A stretch of DNA of 64,000 nucleotides, taken from contig NZ_BROB01000011.1 of assembly GCF_024345185.1 (NCBI RefSeq), positions 23,252 through 87,251 on the forward strand. The letters are read 5' to 3'. This document shows positions 9,951 to 17,930 of the stretch, piece after piece; the stretch's first letter is position 1, and each line of letters starts with the position of its first letter. Origin of the DNA: Levilactobacillus humaensis (GTDB lineage Bacteria > Bacillota > Bacilli > Lactobacillales > Lactobacillaceae). The position numbers were made by a program, and so were the translations under genes. The notes under the pieces were generated by a model, which saw only the letters and a program-made list of their open reading frames with translations, did no database searches and was not told where the DNA came from.

Positions 9951-9978
9951 TTGATTTAACGGCTTTCTCGGTTATAAT
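9951..9978 (+). promoter_or_regulatory. Promoter of the fifth adhesin gene
   Basis: TTGATT - 16 nt - TATAAT, the same spacing as the promoters at 2273 and 4874. A dyad ACATAT / ATATGT follows in the early leader, at a similar place to the dyads in those two genes. Confidence 0.65.
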
Positions 9979-10055
9979 GAAGTTAGATACATATCCAAAT
10001 TCATAAATATGTAACACTACTAATTAAGCCGAGATCCATCAGGGAGGACATCATC

Positions 10056-12197
10056 ATGAGTCAACATATCGGGGAAATTAAAACACATTACAAGAGTTAT
10101 AAGGCAGGAAAACGCTGGGTTTACGCCAGTATTGCGGTCGTCGCCTTTGGTTTAGGTATGGTTGCTACGCCGAGTGCCCATGCGGCAACGACGGCTGATC
10201 CTGCCGACAAGACAGAAGTGGTTACTGATGAAGCGGTGAAGGAACAACCTACGACTAAATCGGGAGCGACTGACGAACAAACGCGAAGTAGTGTTGATCC
10301 TGAGTCGATTACCCCTAAAAAGGTGACGACCCCCAAAAAGACGGGTACGCCAGTGCCAACAGTTAAGACACCAGAAGACTCCAAGCCGGGCACGCCAGCT
10401 CCTGACAACTCTGGGGTTAAGGTGGACACTGAAAAAACAAAAGAAACGACGACACCTAAGCCGGCCGTTCGGCCACAATCGCGGATGATGGCAACGCCAG
10501 TTGTTGAAACGCCAACGGCAGAGGTTCCTGCCGACACGTCGATTGATAGCTGGATGCCGAATAAAACTTTACAGAAAATTGTGCTCCTAGAACTTCAAAA
10601 ACAAAATAAGCACATCCACTGGAGTAGTGTCGACGATATTACGCAGGACGATATGTTACTGCTGACTAAAATCCACGCCAATGGGGGGCCAGAGTTTGGT
10701 GGCCTGGGGACCTATATCGACGGACACACCCCATTTTCCCTGGAAGGGTTGCAGTATGCGACCAATCTGACACTCATCAAGCTTGAAGGTGATGACGGGG
10801 ATGCTCCGGGAACGTTACGGGGAGATATCGTTGACCTGAGTCCTATCAAGGATTTAACTAAACTGACGACCCTGAATGTCCAGTTTAATCGTATTCAGGA
10901 CATTTCAGCATTGGCTAACCTGACCAATCTTTCTGAACTCGATCTGGCCTACAATTCGATTGTGGATTTCACGCCATATCGTAAATTTTCTAAGTTTTTT
11001 ATCACGACACTCTCGAATCAGCAGGTATTTTTACCACCGATTACGTTGAAACCAGGTGAAGGCTATCATATGGCACTTAGCCAAAGTCCGATTGCACCAA
11101 ATGGGAAGGCTGACTTACAGCCCTTTACGGACTCAAAGTATTATGAACAGGTGGCCTGGAATGATGATTTAAATAAGGTCTGGCAGATCTATTATCCAGC
11201 CGGAGATGCGATGCCAGATGGTAATGGTGGACTGAACTTCACCAATATTCCGAAACAGAAATCCGGTATCACAGTTGATCCGGATGGCAACGGAGCTGTG
11301 ATTTCTCCACTGGCTAATTACTATTACCTGATGGGTCACTATAATCAGGGTGGTGCTGACCTCCAAGTCATTCAGCCCTACACGATGGCAGTTGCGGCGG
11401 CTGATGTGACCGTCTCTTACCAGGATGAATCTGGAAAGACGATCAGTCCAACCACGACTTTAGCGCAAGGCAGTGTGGGAGATGCCTACACCACGACACC
11501 ACTTGATATTGATGGCTACAAGCTCCTCACTACTCCGGATAACGCCAAGGGTGTTTATGGCACGGACCCAATCAATGTCATCTACACATACAAAGCCATT
11601 GAGAAACCAGTTAATCCAACACCGACCCCAAATGAAACCGGAACCGTAACGGTTGTCAGTGTCGATCAGTCTGGAAAAGTTCTTAGCCAGACGACACAGA
11701 CCGGGACAGTCGGTGACGGCTATACGGTCACGGCCCCAGAAATTTTTGGATACCAGGTCACGGGTAACAATAGTGCTACGGGGACGTATACCGCAGCCGG
11801 TCAAACTGTGACGTTCGCTTATGCCAAGGTCACCACTGGCGGCGGGGGAGCGACCGTTAACCCCGAACCAGAAAAGCCGGTGAAACCCGGAAAACCCGGA
11901 AAACCCGGAAAACCCGGAAAACCCGGAAAACCCGGAAAACCCGGAAAACCCGGAAAACCAGACCAATCTGGCAAGAAACCGACAACTTCAGGTGGAACGG
12001 CTGATAAGGTTGTGAATGCAGTCAAGGTATCTAGTAAGACACCGGCAACAACTGATTTAGTTGCCCCAGTTCAGGTAATCAAGGCAGAGAACACGTTACC
12101 GCAAACCAGTGAAAGGGCCATTTCACCATTGCTGGGTCTGCTCCTGTTACTTGGTACTAGTGTCACGGGCCTATTCTTCAGACGCAAGCGCAACTAA
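10056..12197 (+). CDS. LPxTG-anchored LRR/MucBP adhesin with KPG repeat
   Basis: 713 residues. A KxYKxGKxW signal (HYKSYKAGKRWVYAS, cleavage near AHA^AT), a Thr/Pro/Lys stalk (about 45-160), then IDSWMPNKTLQKIVLLEL opening the same head domain as the proteins at 3 and 7531. Two SDS22-type LRRs (DLSPIKDLTKLT, DISALANLTN) lie about 265-315. Two MucBP-like domains (about 447-512 and 527-590). A run of eight KPG triplets (about 610-634) sits between these and the wall-spanning part. LPQTSE near residue 682, then a membrane helix and RRKRN. RBS GGGAGGACATC. The second MucBP is close to the single one in the proteins at 2468 and 5103, so domains have been shuffled between the two subtypes. Confidence 0.9.
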   Translation: MSQHIGEIKTHYKSYKAGKRWVYASIAVVAFGLGMVATPSAHAATTADPADKTEVVTDEAVKEQPTTKSGATDEQTRSSVDPESITPKKVTTPKKTGTPVPTVKTPEDSKPGTPAPDNSGVKVDTEKTKETTTPKPAVRPQSRMMATPVVETPTAEVPADTSIDSWMPNKTLQKIVLLELQKQNKHIHWSSVDDITQDDMLLLTKIHANGGPEFGGLGTYIDGHTPFSLEGLQYATNLTLIKLEGDDGDAPGTLRGDIVDLSPIKDLTKLTTLNVQFNRIQDISALANLTNLSELDLAYNSIVDFTPYRKFSKFFITTLSNQQVFLPPITLKPGEGYHMALSQSPIAPNGKADLQPFTDSKYYEQVAWNDDLNKVWQIYYPAGDAMPDGNGGLNFTNIPKQKSGITVDPDGNGAVISPLANYYYLMGHYNQGGADLQVIQPYTMAVAAADVTVSYQDESGKTISPTTTLAQGSVGDAYTTTPLDIDGYKLLTTPDNAKGVYGTDPINVIYTYKAIEKPVNPTPTPNETGTVTVVSVDQSGKVLSQTTQTGTVGDGYTVTAPEIFGYQVTGNNSATGTYTAAGQTVTFAYAKVTTGGGGATVNPEPEKPVKPGKPGKPGKPGKPGKPGKPGKPGKPDQSGKKPTTSGGTADKVVNAVKVSSKTPATTDLVAPVQVIKAENTLPQTSERAISPLLGLLLLLGTSVTGLFFRRKRN
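11883..11958 (+). repeat. Perfect 9-nt tandem repeat encoding (KPG)8
   Basis: Eight identical copies of a 9-nt unit (AAACCCGGA), each encoding Lys-Pro-Gly, followed by KPD. Identity at DNA level points to recent slippage. The unit is a multiple of three, so slippage changes stalk length without breaking the frame. Confidence 0.9.
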
Positions 12198-12203
12198 AAT
12201 GTT

Positions 12204-12241
12204 AGAGGATCTCGACGATTGTCGGGGGTCCTCTTTTTTTT
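12204..12241 (+). terminator. Intrinsic terminator of the fifth adhesin gene
   Basis: AGAGGATCTCGAC / GTCGGGGGTCCTCT hairpin followed by a T-run. Confidence 0.9.
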
Positions 12242-12389
12242 GCATTATAGGAAGACAATTTCTATGCTTAATCTACACACTATTAATTAGTTTTGGATAA
12301 AAATAATTTCAAAATAATGTTGAATTCTGGTCGCGCCAGGGTGAGAATGGGAAGTGGATACAGCTTGGAAAGGTAGGGATTTAATCGAT

Positions 12390-14444
12390 ATGGAAACGAA
12401 ACGGACGCATTTTAAGATGTACAAGGCAGGCCGTAAGTGGGTCTTCGCCTGTGCGCTCATGTTGGTTATTGGTGGGGGCTCCGTCGTCACGGCAGAAGCC
12501 GCAACCACGGGAAACGATAGCGAACAGACGAGTAAATTAGCTGACGTGTCGAGTGACAAATCTGAGAGTAGCCAGGATGCCACCAAAGATTCTGACAAGG
12601 ATGGCCAGTCTCAGCAAGATGGTCAGTCTGACAGCGAGAGTGAACTTGACGGGTCTAAGGATAGTGTCAGTCAAGACAGTGGCTCGAAAGAGAGTCTCAC
12701 GAAAGATGACACCACAAAAGAAAGCACCGCTGATAGTCAGGCCGACGTGACCAAGTCGCAAGATCAGAACCAGAATGGCGACAAGGTAGCTGACGATTCA
12801 GGGACGACAGATAAGGTGCAAACACCTGCGCAGTCTCCGGTTAGTGGCATCAAGGCCCTGTCAGGAATCCTTTCTGACACACAGAAGGCCAATCTGAAGG
12901 CCGCTATTGCTGCTGCCAATGCCGCAGCTAAGTTAGCTCGTTCCAAGGACACCGACGCCTCAGCCATCTCGGCTTATGACAACGATGCTGTTCAAGATGG
13001 TGGGAGCGTCTACGATGACTATGGCAACTTGGACAACATCCTCGGCGTTTCCTCCATGTTCCATATCTTTGCGTTGGAAGCTGAACTGAATGCCCACACC
13101 AATGGGAACATTGCGGTTCAGAACCTGAAAGGTAATGTGAACTTCGGGACGAACGTGATTGAAGAATTACTCGACAAGGACATCTCTTACATACAGAACT
13201 TTACCAACATTGCCGGTAGTTCCTTCGTTTCTCAAGGGGATACCCGTGAGAACAAGGTGGTCTTCGGGGAAGGCATCACGGTTGATGTCAGCAATCCTAA
13301 CCGGCCGATGGTCAATGGCGTTTACATCGATCACCTGTTGGCTTCCGAAACCTATCAGGATAAGAATGGACAAACTTACATTGACTTTGATGCCGAATTT
13401 AAGAAGCTTAAGGCCCTGAATGAATCGCTGGGTGGCAAGTCTAGCGAAGCCAGCTACACGAATAGTGATTTCGACGATCTGAATAACCGGGTCATTGACG
13501 TGAGTGACATGAAGCCTAACGCCAATAACCAAATTATTATCAATCTTTCGCCGGACGTCTTGGCTGGCAATACGCCACTCAAGATCGTGGGTCTTTCTCC
13601 AGAAGAGACGGGGACCACGGTGATTATCAACGTAGATACTGGTGGTCAATCAGATTACCACGTCAACTCGCCGATCAAGATCCAATACAGTGACGGGAGT
13701 GACCGGGACAGCCACGAAACGGAATACTTTGGGGACAACCACTTATTGTGGAACTTCATTGACCGTTCAGCCGCTGACCAGCAGTTCAACGGGAACCTCT
13801 TCTTTGATGCCCCATTCCAAGGAAGTGTGTTAGCACCTTCCGCAGACATCACGGTCAACCAGAACTTGGATGGAAACATCATTGGGAAGCGGGTCGTGGT
13901 TAACGCCGAAACCCACCGGTGGGACCTCCAAGATCATAACGATGAGGATGAAAATCCCGATCCAGACGAATACGATAAGCCAGTGACAATTCCAGGTATT
14001 GGGGTTGAATTACCAGCTACCGACAAACCAAACATTGATAATCCAAGTGTCGAGGAACCAAACGTTGAAGAACCAAATGTTGAGGAACCAGATACGGACG
14101 AGAACGAAGAGGAAGAAGAGTTCGAACACGAACGGCCAGATTATGGCGACGAAGACATTGAGGATATCTGGGATGATATGATCGATGCCGAGGAAGAAGA
14201 TTCCCGCACCGCTGAAGAAGCCGTCTTGAATGAAATTGACTCGGCGATTGCTTGGGCTCAGGCTCACGGTGATACCGCGTTGTTGAACGAACTCGAGGGG
14301 ATGCGTAACCGGGTCCTCGCAGACCTTGGCGAATTGCCACAAACCAATGAAGCTAGTCCACGGGCCATGCAGGTTGTAGGGTTAGCCTTGTTGACGGGTG
14401 TCTTGGGTGCCTTGATCTTCAAACGGCAACGGCGTCACAATTAA
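12390..14444 (+). CDS. LPxTG-anchored choice-of-anchor-A surface protein
   Basis: 684 residues. ATG at 12390 is preferred over GTG at 12354, because AGGTAGGGAT precedes it and the product then begins with a KxYKxGKxW signal (HFKMYKAGRKWVFA). A Ser/Asp/Lys/Gln-rich stalk (about 40-150) leads to a large domain (about 200-510) with traits of the choice-of-anchor-A family: FHIFALEAELNAHTNGNIAV, a central body, and FDAPFQGSVLAPSADITVN then GNIIGKRVVVN. This module is found in bacterial surface proteins of unclear ligand. A Pro/Asp/Glu linker with EEPNVEEPD repeats and a helical acidic stretch precede LPQTNE near residue 649, a membrane helix and RQRRHN. It shares signal and anchor with the five upstream adhesins but has a different head. 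Confidence 0.85.
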   Translation: METKRTHFKMYKAGRKWVFACALMLVIGGGSVVTAEAATTGNDSEQTSKLADVSSDKSESSQDATKDSDKDGQSQQDGQSDSESELDGSKDSVSQDSGSKESLTKDDTTKESTADSQADVTKSQDQNQNGDKVADDSGTTDKVQTPAQSPVSGIKALSGILSDTQKANLKAAIAAANAAAKLARSKDTDASAISAYDNDAVQDGGSVYDDYGNLDNILGVSSMFHIFALEAELNAHTNGNIAVQNLKGNVNFGTNVIEELLDKDISYIQNFTNIAGSSFVSQGDTRENKVVFGEGITVDVSNPNRPMVNGVYIDHLLASETYQDKNGQTYIDFDAEFKKLKALNESLGGKSSEASYTNSDFDDLNNRVIDVSDMKPNANNQIIINLSPDVLAGNTPLKIVGLSPEETGTTVIINVDTGGQSDYHVNSPIKIQYSDGSDRDSHETEYFGDNHLLWNFIDRSAADQQFNGNLFFDAPFQGSVLAPSADITVNQNLDGNIIGKRVVVNAETHRWDLQDHNDEDENPDPDEYDKPVTIPGIGVELPATDKPNIDNPSVEEPNVEEPNVEEPDTDENEEEEEFEHERPDYGDEDIEDIWDDMIDAEEEDSRTAEEAVLNEIDSAIAWAQAHGDTALLNELEGMRNRVLADLGELPQTNEASPRAMQVVGLALLTGVLGALIFKRQRRHN

Positions 14445-14447
14445 ATA

Positions 14448-14530
14448 GCGTGTGACAGAGGGCGTTTAGTTGGTCATCAGACTTAAGCGGAACCGATTGC
14501 CCGCCAGGCACACGTTTCGACAATAGAAAA
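14448..14530 (+). repeat. Family A structured element, copy A1 (short form)
   Basis: GTGTG ... GCACACGTTTCGAC ends with inner pairs GGGC / GCCC and the core TTAAGCGGAACCG. It lies 3 nt after the stop codon of the choice-of-anchor-A gene and just before that gene's terminator, the same placement as copies A2, A5 and A6. Confidence 0.65.
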
Positions 14531-14539
14531 TTGAAGCAC

Positions 14540-14575
14540 TAACAGGGATTACGATAACACTCGTAGTTCCTGTTT
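14540..14575 (+). terminator. Intrinsic terminator behind element A1
   Basis: ACAGGGATTACGA / TCGTAGTTCCTGT hairpin followed by TTTTG. Confidence 0.85.
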
Positions 14576-14590
14576 TGTCGTCTCCACAGC

Positions 14591-14620
14591 TTGACAAGAT
14601 AGTCTCTGATCCCGTATGGT
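14591..14620 (+). promoter_or_regulatory. Promoter of the leader peptide and MFS exporter
   Basis: Consensus TTGACA, an 18-nt spacer, then TATGGT. Transcription would start about 25 nt before the leader-peptide start codon. Confidence 0.7.
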
Positions 14621-14653
14621 AGAACGACATCTAACAGAAAGGGGTGACAACCC

Positions 14654-14719
14654 ATGAGTTTAAACGTGTTAATGGCGTGTGTCCCCGCAGACGGTCAAGG
14701 ACGTTTTTCCGCAAAGTAA
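14654..14719 (+). CDS. Probable 21-residue leader peptide
   Basis: ATG with a good ribosome site (AAAGGGGTGA) 8 nt ahead; the product MSLNVLMACVPADGQGRFSAK ends 19 nt before the exporter start codon. Its coding DNA includes GGACGTTTTTC (14699-14709), a perfect complement of GAAAAACGTCC (14741-14751) at the start of the exporter gene. That layout (promoter, short ORF with its own RBS, and a stem that buries the exporter start region) matches drug-inducible translational attenuators such as those of cmlA, cat and erm. No homologue is known to me; the function is inferred from position and pairing. Confidence 0.6.
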   Translation: MSLNVLMACVPADGQGRFSAK

Positions 14720-14751
14720 ATTTTAAGGAGAAATATTAATGAAAAACGTCC
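14699..14751 (+). promoter_or_regulatory. Candidate translational attenuator hairpin
   Basis: An 11-bp perfect stem pairs 14699-14709 with 14741-14751. The 31-nt loop holds the Shine-Dalgarno sequence AAGGAG (14725-14730) and most of the ATG. The leader segment CAAGGAC can instead pair with GTCCTTG further into the exporter gene, giving a possible alternative fold. A ribosome stalled in the leader would open the first stem. Confidence 0.55.
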
Positions 14752-15935
14752 GTCGATCGGTTCCGTCCTTGGGACTGATCATTACCCTCGTTGGGTTTCC
14801 ACAAATCAGCGAGTCCATTTTTACCCCGGTTTTACCGTTCCTGCAAACGGCCTTTGCAGTGAGTGCCAACCGGGCGCAGTTAACCATGAGTAGCTACTTT
14901 ATTGCCTTCGCCGTGGGGGTTCTCATCTGGGGACAACTTGCGGATCGCTTTGGTCGTCGTCCCGCCATGCTGACTGGAATCGGCGTGTACCTATTGGGTA
15001 ACGTTGGCCTGCTACTGAGTGGTGATTTCCGACTCCTACTGGTGAGTCGATTGATTCAGGCCTTTGGGGCCAGTGCCGGGTCCGTGGTAACCCAGACGAT
15101 CATGCGTGAAAGCTTCAGTGGCGTGACCGGGGCCAAGGTTTTCGCCCGAACCAGTGCGGCCATGGCGCTAGCGCCCGCTCTGGGACCACTAATCGGAGGT
15201 GTTCTCCAAACCTATTGGGGCTTTCGGAGCGTGTTTTCTGGATTGGTGACGCTCGCCGTCGTTGTTGGGGGCTACGCCTGGTGGCGGTTGCCAGAAACGC
15301 AACCGGCCAGTGATCGGGAAGCAACGGTTTCACAGATTAAGGTGATTAAGCGGCTACTTGGCAACCCGGTGGTGTGGGCTTATGGTCTGCTCATTGGGGG
15401 CATCAACGGGATTCTATTTAGTTACTATGCCGAGGCCCCCTTTATTTTTGTGAGCCACTTTGGCTTTAGCGCCGTCCAGTACGGTTGGCTGGGTCTGGTG
15501 CTCGCTGCGGCCAGCCTCTTGGGCGCGATTCTGGTGAATCGGCTACTAACTTGGTGGTTACCAGAACAGTTGACTCTCTGGGGGCTCTGGTTCAGTGTTG
15601 TGTCAGCCTTGACGTTCGTTCTAACGGCGTATGGGGAACATCCTGGACTGATACTGGTCAGTGTCTTTCTGACGTTCCTGGGGCTTAATATCGCGTTACC
15701 CAATGCTCTGAATCGGGCACTGGTGGGTTATGAAGACGTGATGGGAAGTGCCAGTGGCTGGTTCAGTCTGGGGTATTATCTGCTGGTAAGTGGGATGACC
15801 TTTGGCATGAGTTGCCTGCATAATGGGGCCATCACGACACTTCCCTGGTATGTGCTGGGACTCAGCGTGGTGATGCTCGTGGTTTACGTGAAAGTCGTGC
15901 CACGGCAGTCCCGTGCGGTTGAAATGGATGACTAA
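14739..15935 (+). CDS. MFS multidrug exporter, Bcr/CflA-like
   Basis: 398 residues, about 12 membrane helices, DHA1-type. MFS motif A is clear between helices 2 and 3 (GQLADRFGRRPAML), and the N-terminal half has ISESIFTPVLPFLQTAF, typical of the Bcr/CflA group of drug:proton antiporters (bicyclomycin, chloramphenicol). Helix 5 has a motif-C-like stretch (APALGPLIGGVLQTYWGFR). Substrate cannot be told from sequence. The leader peptide and attenuator hairpin directly upstream suggest it is induced by a ribosome-targeting antibiotic, which would also be its substrate. This is inference by analogy with cmlA. The gene is monocistronic with its own terminator. Confidence 0.85.
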   Translation: MKNVRRSVPSLGLIITLVGFPQISESIFTPVLPFLQTAFAVSANRAQLTMSSYFIAFAVGVLIWGQLADRFGRRPAMLTGIGVYLLGNVGLLLSGDFRLLLVSRLIQAFGASAGSVVTQTIMRESFSGVTGAKVFARTSAAMALAPALGPLIGGVLQTYWGFRSVFSGLVTLAVVVGGYAWWRLPETQPASDREATVSQIKVIKRLLGNPVVWAYGLLIGGINGILFSYYAEAPFIFVSHFGFSAVQYGWLGLVLAAASLLGAILVNRLLTWWLPEQLTLWGLWFSVVSALTFVLTAYGEHPGLILVSVFLTFLGLNIALPNALNRALVGYEDVMGSASGWFSLGYYLLVSGMTFGMSCLHNGAITTLPWYVLGLSVVMLVVYVKVVPRQSRAVEMDD

Positions 15936-15949
15936 AATAAGTTGAAATG

Positions 15950-15982
15950 AGCGCTCTAGACTGTTGGTCTGGAGCGCTTTTT
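15950..15982 (+). terminator. Intrinsic terminator of the MFS exporter gene
   Basis: AGCGCTCTAGAC / GTCTGGAGCGCT hairpin followed by TTTT. Confidence 0.9.
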
Positions 15983-16034
15983 GCGAGGTGTGTGAATGCG
16001 GCCGACGTTGATAGCTTCCAGTGGTGACAACACG

Positions 16035-16065
16035 AAAAGCCACCGAACCAATTTGTTCGGTGGCT
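16035..16065 (-). terminator. Intrinsic terminator of the TSUP gene
   Basis: Read on the minus strand, GCCACCGAACAAATTGGTTCGGTGGC folds into a near-perfect hairpin and ends in CTTTTCG, 29 nt past the stop codon. Confidence 0.85.
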
Positions 16066-16093
16066 TGGTGATAAGCGCTTAAGTTGACGGGCT

Positions 16094-16837
16094 TTAAAGG
16101 ACCATTTTGACGCCCATGACGATTAATAGAAGGGCCATGAGTGGCTTCATAATCGTGTTTAGTCGCTGAGGATTGCCCTTGGCCAATAGTCTAGGAGCAC
16201 AGATGGCGCCTAGAACAGCCCCGATCATCAGGCAGATCCCGATGCTCCAGTCGATGTTGTTGGCTGAGAGATGGAAGAGTAGGCCGACGAAAGAGGTGCC
16301 GACCAAGACGTAGGCCGAGGTTGCAGCGGCCGGGACCATGTCGAGGCCCAGGGCCAAGAGCCCAGCGATGATCGGTCCCCCGCCAGATAGGCCGGCAACG
16401 CCAACCATCAGGCCACTGACAATTCCGTAAAGAACGGCCTGAAGCGACTTATGTTTGGCAGGGCGTTGGGCACCTTTAATGAGGATCTTAACGAGAATTT
16501 GCACACCTAGTAGAAAAAGAATGGCGGCCACGAGCCAGGTGTAGAGTTTTTGGGGGATGATTGGCGAAAGTAGAGCCCCCACAATGGTAGCGGGAATCGC
16601 CGCCAGAAGCATTTGATTGCCGACGCGAAAGTGAATTTGACCAGTCCGATAGTGACCATAAGCCCCAACTAGGAGCGAGGGAAAGGCCGTAAATAGCGAT
16701 GTTGCTGCGGCCACCGCTGGGCTGAGATGAAAGACGGTGGTTAATAGACCAAGGTAGACTGCCGCACCACCGCCACCGGTCGAAAGAACAAAGAGGCCCA
16801 CGAGGAACCCCGTGATAAGTAAACTGACCCAAACCAT
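16094..16837 (-). CDS. TSUP family permease (TauE/SafE-like)
   Basis: 247 residues with 7-8 hydrophobic helices in two halves. Each half carries the family's Gly-rich segment: LFVLSTGGGGAAVYLGLL near residue 20 and GVAGLSGGGPIIAGLLAL near residue 150. TSUP proteins move small organosulfur or sulfur anions (sulfite, sulfoacetate, thiosulfate) or other organic anions, usually outward. The substrate here is unknown. RBS AAGGGAG precedes the ATG. It is transcribed alone, convergent with the MFS exporter gene. Confidence 0.8.
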   Translation of the reverse strand: MVWVSLLITGFLVGLFVLSTGGGGAAVYLGLLTTVFHLSPAVAAATSLFTAFPSLLVGAYGHYRTGQIHFRVGNQMLLAAIPATIVGALLSPIIPQKLYTWLVAAILFLLGVQILVKILIKGAQRPAKHKSLQAVLYGIVSGLMVGVAGLSGGGPIIAGLLALGLDMVPAAATSAYVLVGTSFVGLLFHLSANNIDWSIGICLMIGAVLGAICAPRLLAKGNPQRLNTIMKPLMALLLIVMGVKMVL

Positions 16838-17026
16838 GAGACCAGACTCCCTTCACAGATGTACTAGTTTCAGTCTATGTTTTTAAGGGGAGAAGATCAA
16901 TTCGCTTTCTGTTGGCGGGACTGCGTTAGGACTTACCGATAACTAATGGAAACCGTCTTCTATGAAGGCTTGAAATTCTCTATGGTGGTCGAGCTCGAAC
17001 TTAGCCACAGGCGGTTCAGTCTGGTC

Positions 17027-17062
17027 AAAATAAAAGGAGTCGCAATTAGAACTAGCGACTCC
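17027..17062 (-). terminator. Intrinsic terminator of the SDR gene
   Basis: GGAGTCGC / GCGACTCC stem; on the minus strand it is followed by TTTTATTTT. Confidence 0.85.
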
Positions 17063-17079
17063 CATTTTATAGACAATCT

Positions 17080-17772
17080 TTAAACCGGCACGACCACACC
17101 ATTAACATAACTGGAGATGTCGGAACACAGGAAGAGCGCGGTCTGAGCAATCTCATTCCCATTAGGTGCCACGGGAATGTTCAAACTTTCCTCGTCAGCG
17201 TCGGCACCACCTGGGGCGATGGCATTGGTCCGAATGCCCACGTTCTGGTACATGTAGGCCGTGTTTTTAGTGAGACCAACCACGGCGTGTTTTGAAGCGG
17301 CAACCGCGGCGCTGGCCCGGTTATCACTGGTGCCTTCAACGGCGGCGATATTTAAGATGACCCCGTGTTTTTGTTCGGTGAAGAGTTTCAGGGCTTCACG
17401 AGTGGCAATCATCACGCTGGTCGTGTTGACCGTCATGACCTGATCCCAAAGCTCGTTGGTGAGGGTACCCACGGGAGCGAGCTTGTCGAGCATCCCGGCA
17501 TTGTTTACCAGGATATCGAGATGGCCGTATTGCTTAACGGCGGTCTGGACCATATCCTCGACGTCGGCTTCCTTTGTCACGTCGGCGACGGCAGCCACGG
17601 CTTCACCGCCAGCGTCCTTAATCTTTGAAACGACTTGATCCAGTCGTTCGGCGTTGCTATCTGCGGCGACGATCTTGGCCCCCTCGTGGGCGAAGAGTTC
17701 CGCGATGGCTTGGCCTTTACCAGACCCCGCCCCGGTAACGATAGCCACTTTATTCGCTAATTGTTCAACCAC
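17080..17772 (-). CDS. Short-chain dehydrogenase/reductase
   Basis: 230 residues, a classical SDR of the 3-oxoacyl-ACP reductase-like type. The N-terminal nucleotide site is VAIVTGAGSGKGQAIA (TGxxxGxG, with Lys where Ile/Leu is usual); the NNAG motif is present (DILVNNAGM). At the active site the region after helix 4 reads ILNIAAVEGTSDNRASAAVAASKHAVVGL, so the Lys of YxxxK is kept (ASKHAV) but the usual Tyr is replaced by Ala (AAVAASK). That change would impair standard catalysis, or the protein uses another residue. GTG at 17772 is chosen over GTG at 17781 because AAGGAG lies 8 nt before it. Substrate unknown. Confidence 0.75.
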   Translation of the reverse strand: MVEQLANKVAIVTGAGSGKGQAIAELFAHEGAKIVAADSNAERLDQVVSKIKDAGGEAVAAVADVTKEADVEDMVQTAVKQYGHLDILVNNAGMLDKLAPVGTLTNELWDQVMTVNTTSVMIATREALKLFTEQKHGVILNIAAVEGTSDNRASAAVAASKHAVVGLTKNTAYMYQNVGIRTNAIAPGGADADEESLNIPVAPNGNEIAQTALFLCSDISSYVNGVVVPV

Positions 17773-17878
17773 GTGACTCACTCCTTAAAGAAACTAGTTT
17801 TAGGATTAACCATCCTGCTCCCATTATAAAGCAATCATTAGGTTGAAGGGAGAGAAAAATGAGATTTCACTAAGAAAG

Positions 17879-17916
17879 TTGACTTATCAGGTTAAAGGTG
17901 TTACTTTAAAAGTAAC
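17879..17916 (+). promoter_or_regulatory. Promoter with overlapping palindromic operator
   Basis: TTGACT (17879-17884), a 17-nt spacer and TACTTT (17902-17907). The -10 lies inside a perfect dyad GTTACTTT-A-AAAGTAAC (17900-17916), placing a repressor over the promoter. Sites of this TACTTN..AAAGTA type are seen with HxlR-family redox/aldehyde regulators; that assignment is inference. Confidence 0.6.
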
Positions 17917-17930
17917 AGAGAAGGAAAGGC

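Noticed and set aside
11883..11958. CRISPR-like repeat
   Set aside because: The 9-nt unit is in frame inside a coding gene and has no spacers; it encodes KPG.
12354..12389. GTG start for the choice-of-anchor-A gene
   Set aside because: It would place extra hydrophilic residues before the KxYKxGKxW signal, and the ATG at 12390 has its own RBS.
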